Shown: one piece after another, positions 61,858-61,955 of the stretch | How positions within the stretch are numbered: the first letter of the stretch is position 1 | How the letters are laid out: every line of letters starts with the position of its first letter | Assembly (NCBI GenBank): GCA_900316475.1 | Contig: ONDA01000012.1 | Coordinates: forward strand, 1-61,955 | DNA: 61,955 nucleotides | DNA from: an uncultured Prevotellaceae bacterium | GTDB lineage: Bacteria > Bacteroidota > Bacteroidia > Bacteroidales > Bacteroidaceae | Direction: 5' to 3' | The notes under the pieces: generated by a model | What the model was told of the DNA's origin: nothing | What the model saw: only the letters and a program-made list of their open reading frames with translations | Database searches by the model: none | Translations under genes and position numbers: made by a program

Positions 61858-61955
61858 GATAACCTCAAATCCGCAACCTATAGGGTTTAGTGGGATTTTG
61901 CTTGCAAAGCGACAAAATTCATTTTATTGTACATATTTCTTGCACAACAGAAATG

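Noticed and set aside
1-61955. tRNA, rRNA or riboswitch
   Set aside because: No cloverleaf, rRNA segment or known riboswitch core was seen by eye in the intergenic regions; a covariance-model search was not possible.

Overview
The window looks like a chromosomal segment of a gut or rumen Prevotella-type Bacteroidales (Prevotella / Xylanibacter / Segatella group). The evidence is two SusC/SusD pairs, many Bacteroidales-type promoters (TTTG, about 19-20 bp, TAnnTTTG), enzymes with short C-terminal tails of the kind G-[IL]-Y-I-x-[ND]-G-K-K, and a GH10-CE1 fusion with the layout of Prevotella ruminicola Xyn10D-Fae1A. No rRNA, tRNA or CRISPR array was seen.

Layout. (1) 1-4906, plus strand, visibly AT-richer than the rest: a decayed reading frame, then a tight four-gene set. 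It holds an unknown coiled-coil-tailed protein, a UPF1-like superfamily 1 helicase, an AlbA_2/HATPase/winged-helix protein and a short AlbA_2 protein. It looks like an acquired module, possibly defensive. (2) 4907-7679: a repeat-rich leader and a VirE/VapE-type P-loop protein typical of Bacteroidales mobile elements. (3) 7703-30940, minus strand: a ten-gene operon for complex xylan breakdown, in transcription order CotH-like protein, CE1-type esterase, GH10, GH5-GH43, double-domain esterase, GH31, GH115, GH43, GH3, GH115. (4) Two single-gene units with their own promoters and terminators: GH10-CE1 (31038-33251) and GH95 (33357-35891). (5) 35892-36448: a scar with a VirE-element remnant between fragments of lost genes. 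(6) 36449-56442, minus strand: an eight-gene operon, FAS1 lipoprotein - SusC - SusD - FAS1 - FAS1 - SusC - SusD - GH115. (7) 56443-57181: promoter, a MITE-like element with 81-bp inverted arms, and a terminator. (8) 57182-59995: a large modular secreted protein. (9) 60171-61760: an AAA-ATPase/PD-(D/E)XK protein of a family common in Bacteroidales.

How the genes fit together. Parts 3-6 form a polysaccharide-utilisation locus for highly decorated glucuronoarabinoxylan. GH10 and GH5-GH43 enzymes carry C-terminal sorting-like tails and probably act outside or on the cell surface. The SusC/SusD pairs and FAS1 lipoproteins would bind and import oligosaccharides. Tail-less enzymes (three GH115, GH3, GH43, GH31, GH95, esterases) would remove glucuronate, arabinose, xylose/galactose-type and ester decorations, probably in the periplasm. 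No regulator of the locus (HTCS or SARP type) and no inner-membrane sugar transporter lies in the window.

The less usual parts are the FAS1/SusCD operon, the three GH115 paralogues with differing active-site-like loops (one carrying a REP-like insertion in frame), the VirE-element relic that joins leader directly to 3' coding sequence, and the inverted-arm element just upstream of the SusCD promoter.
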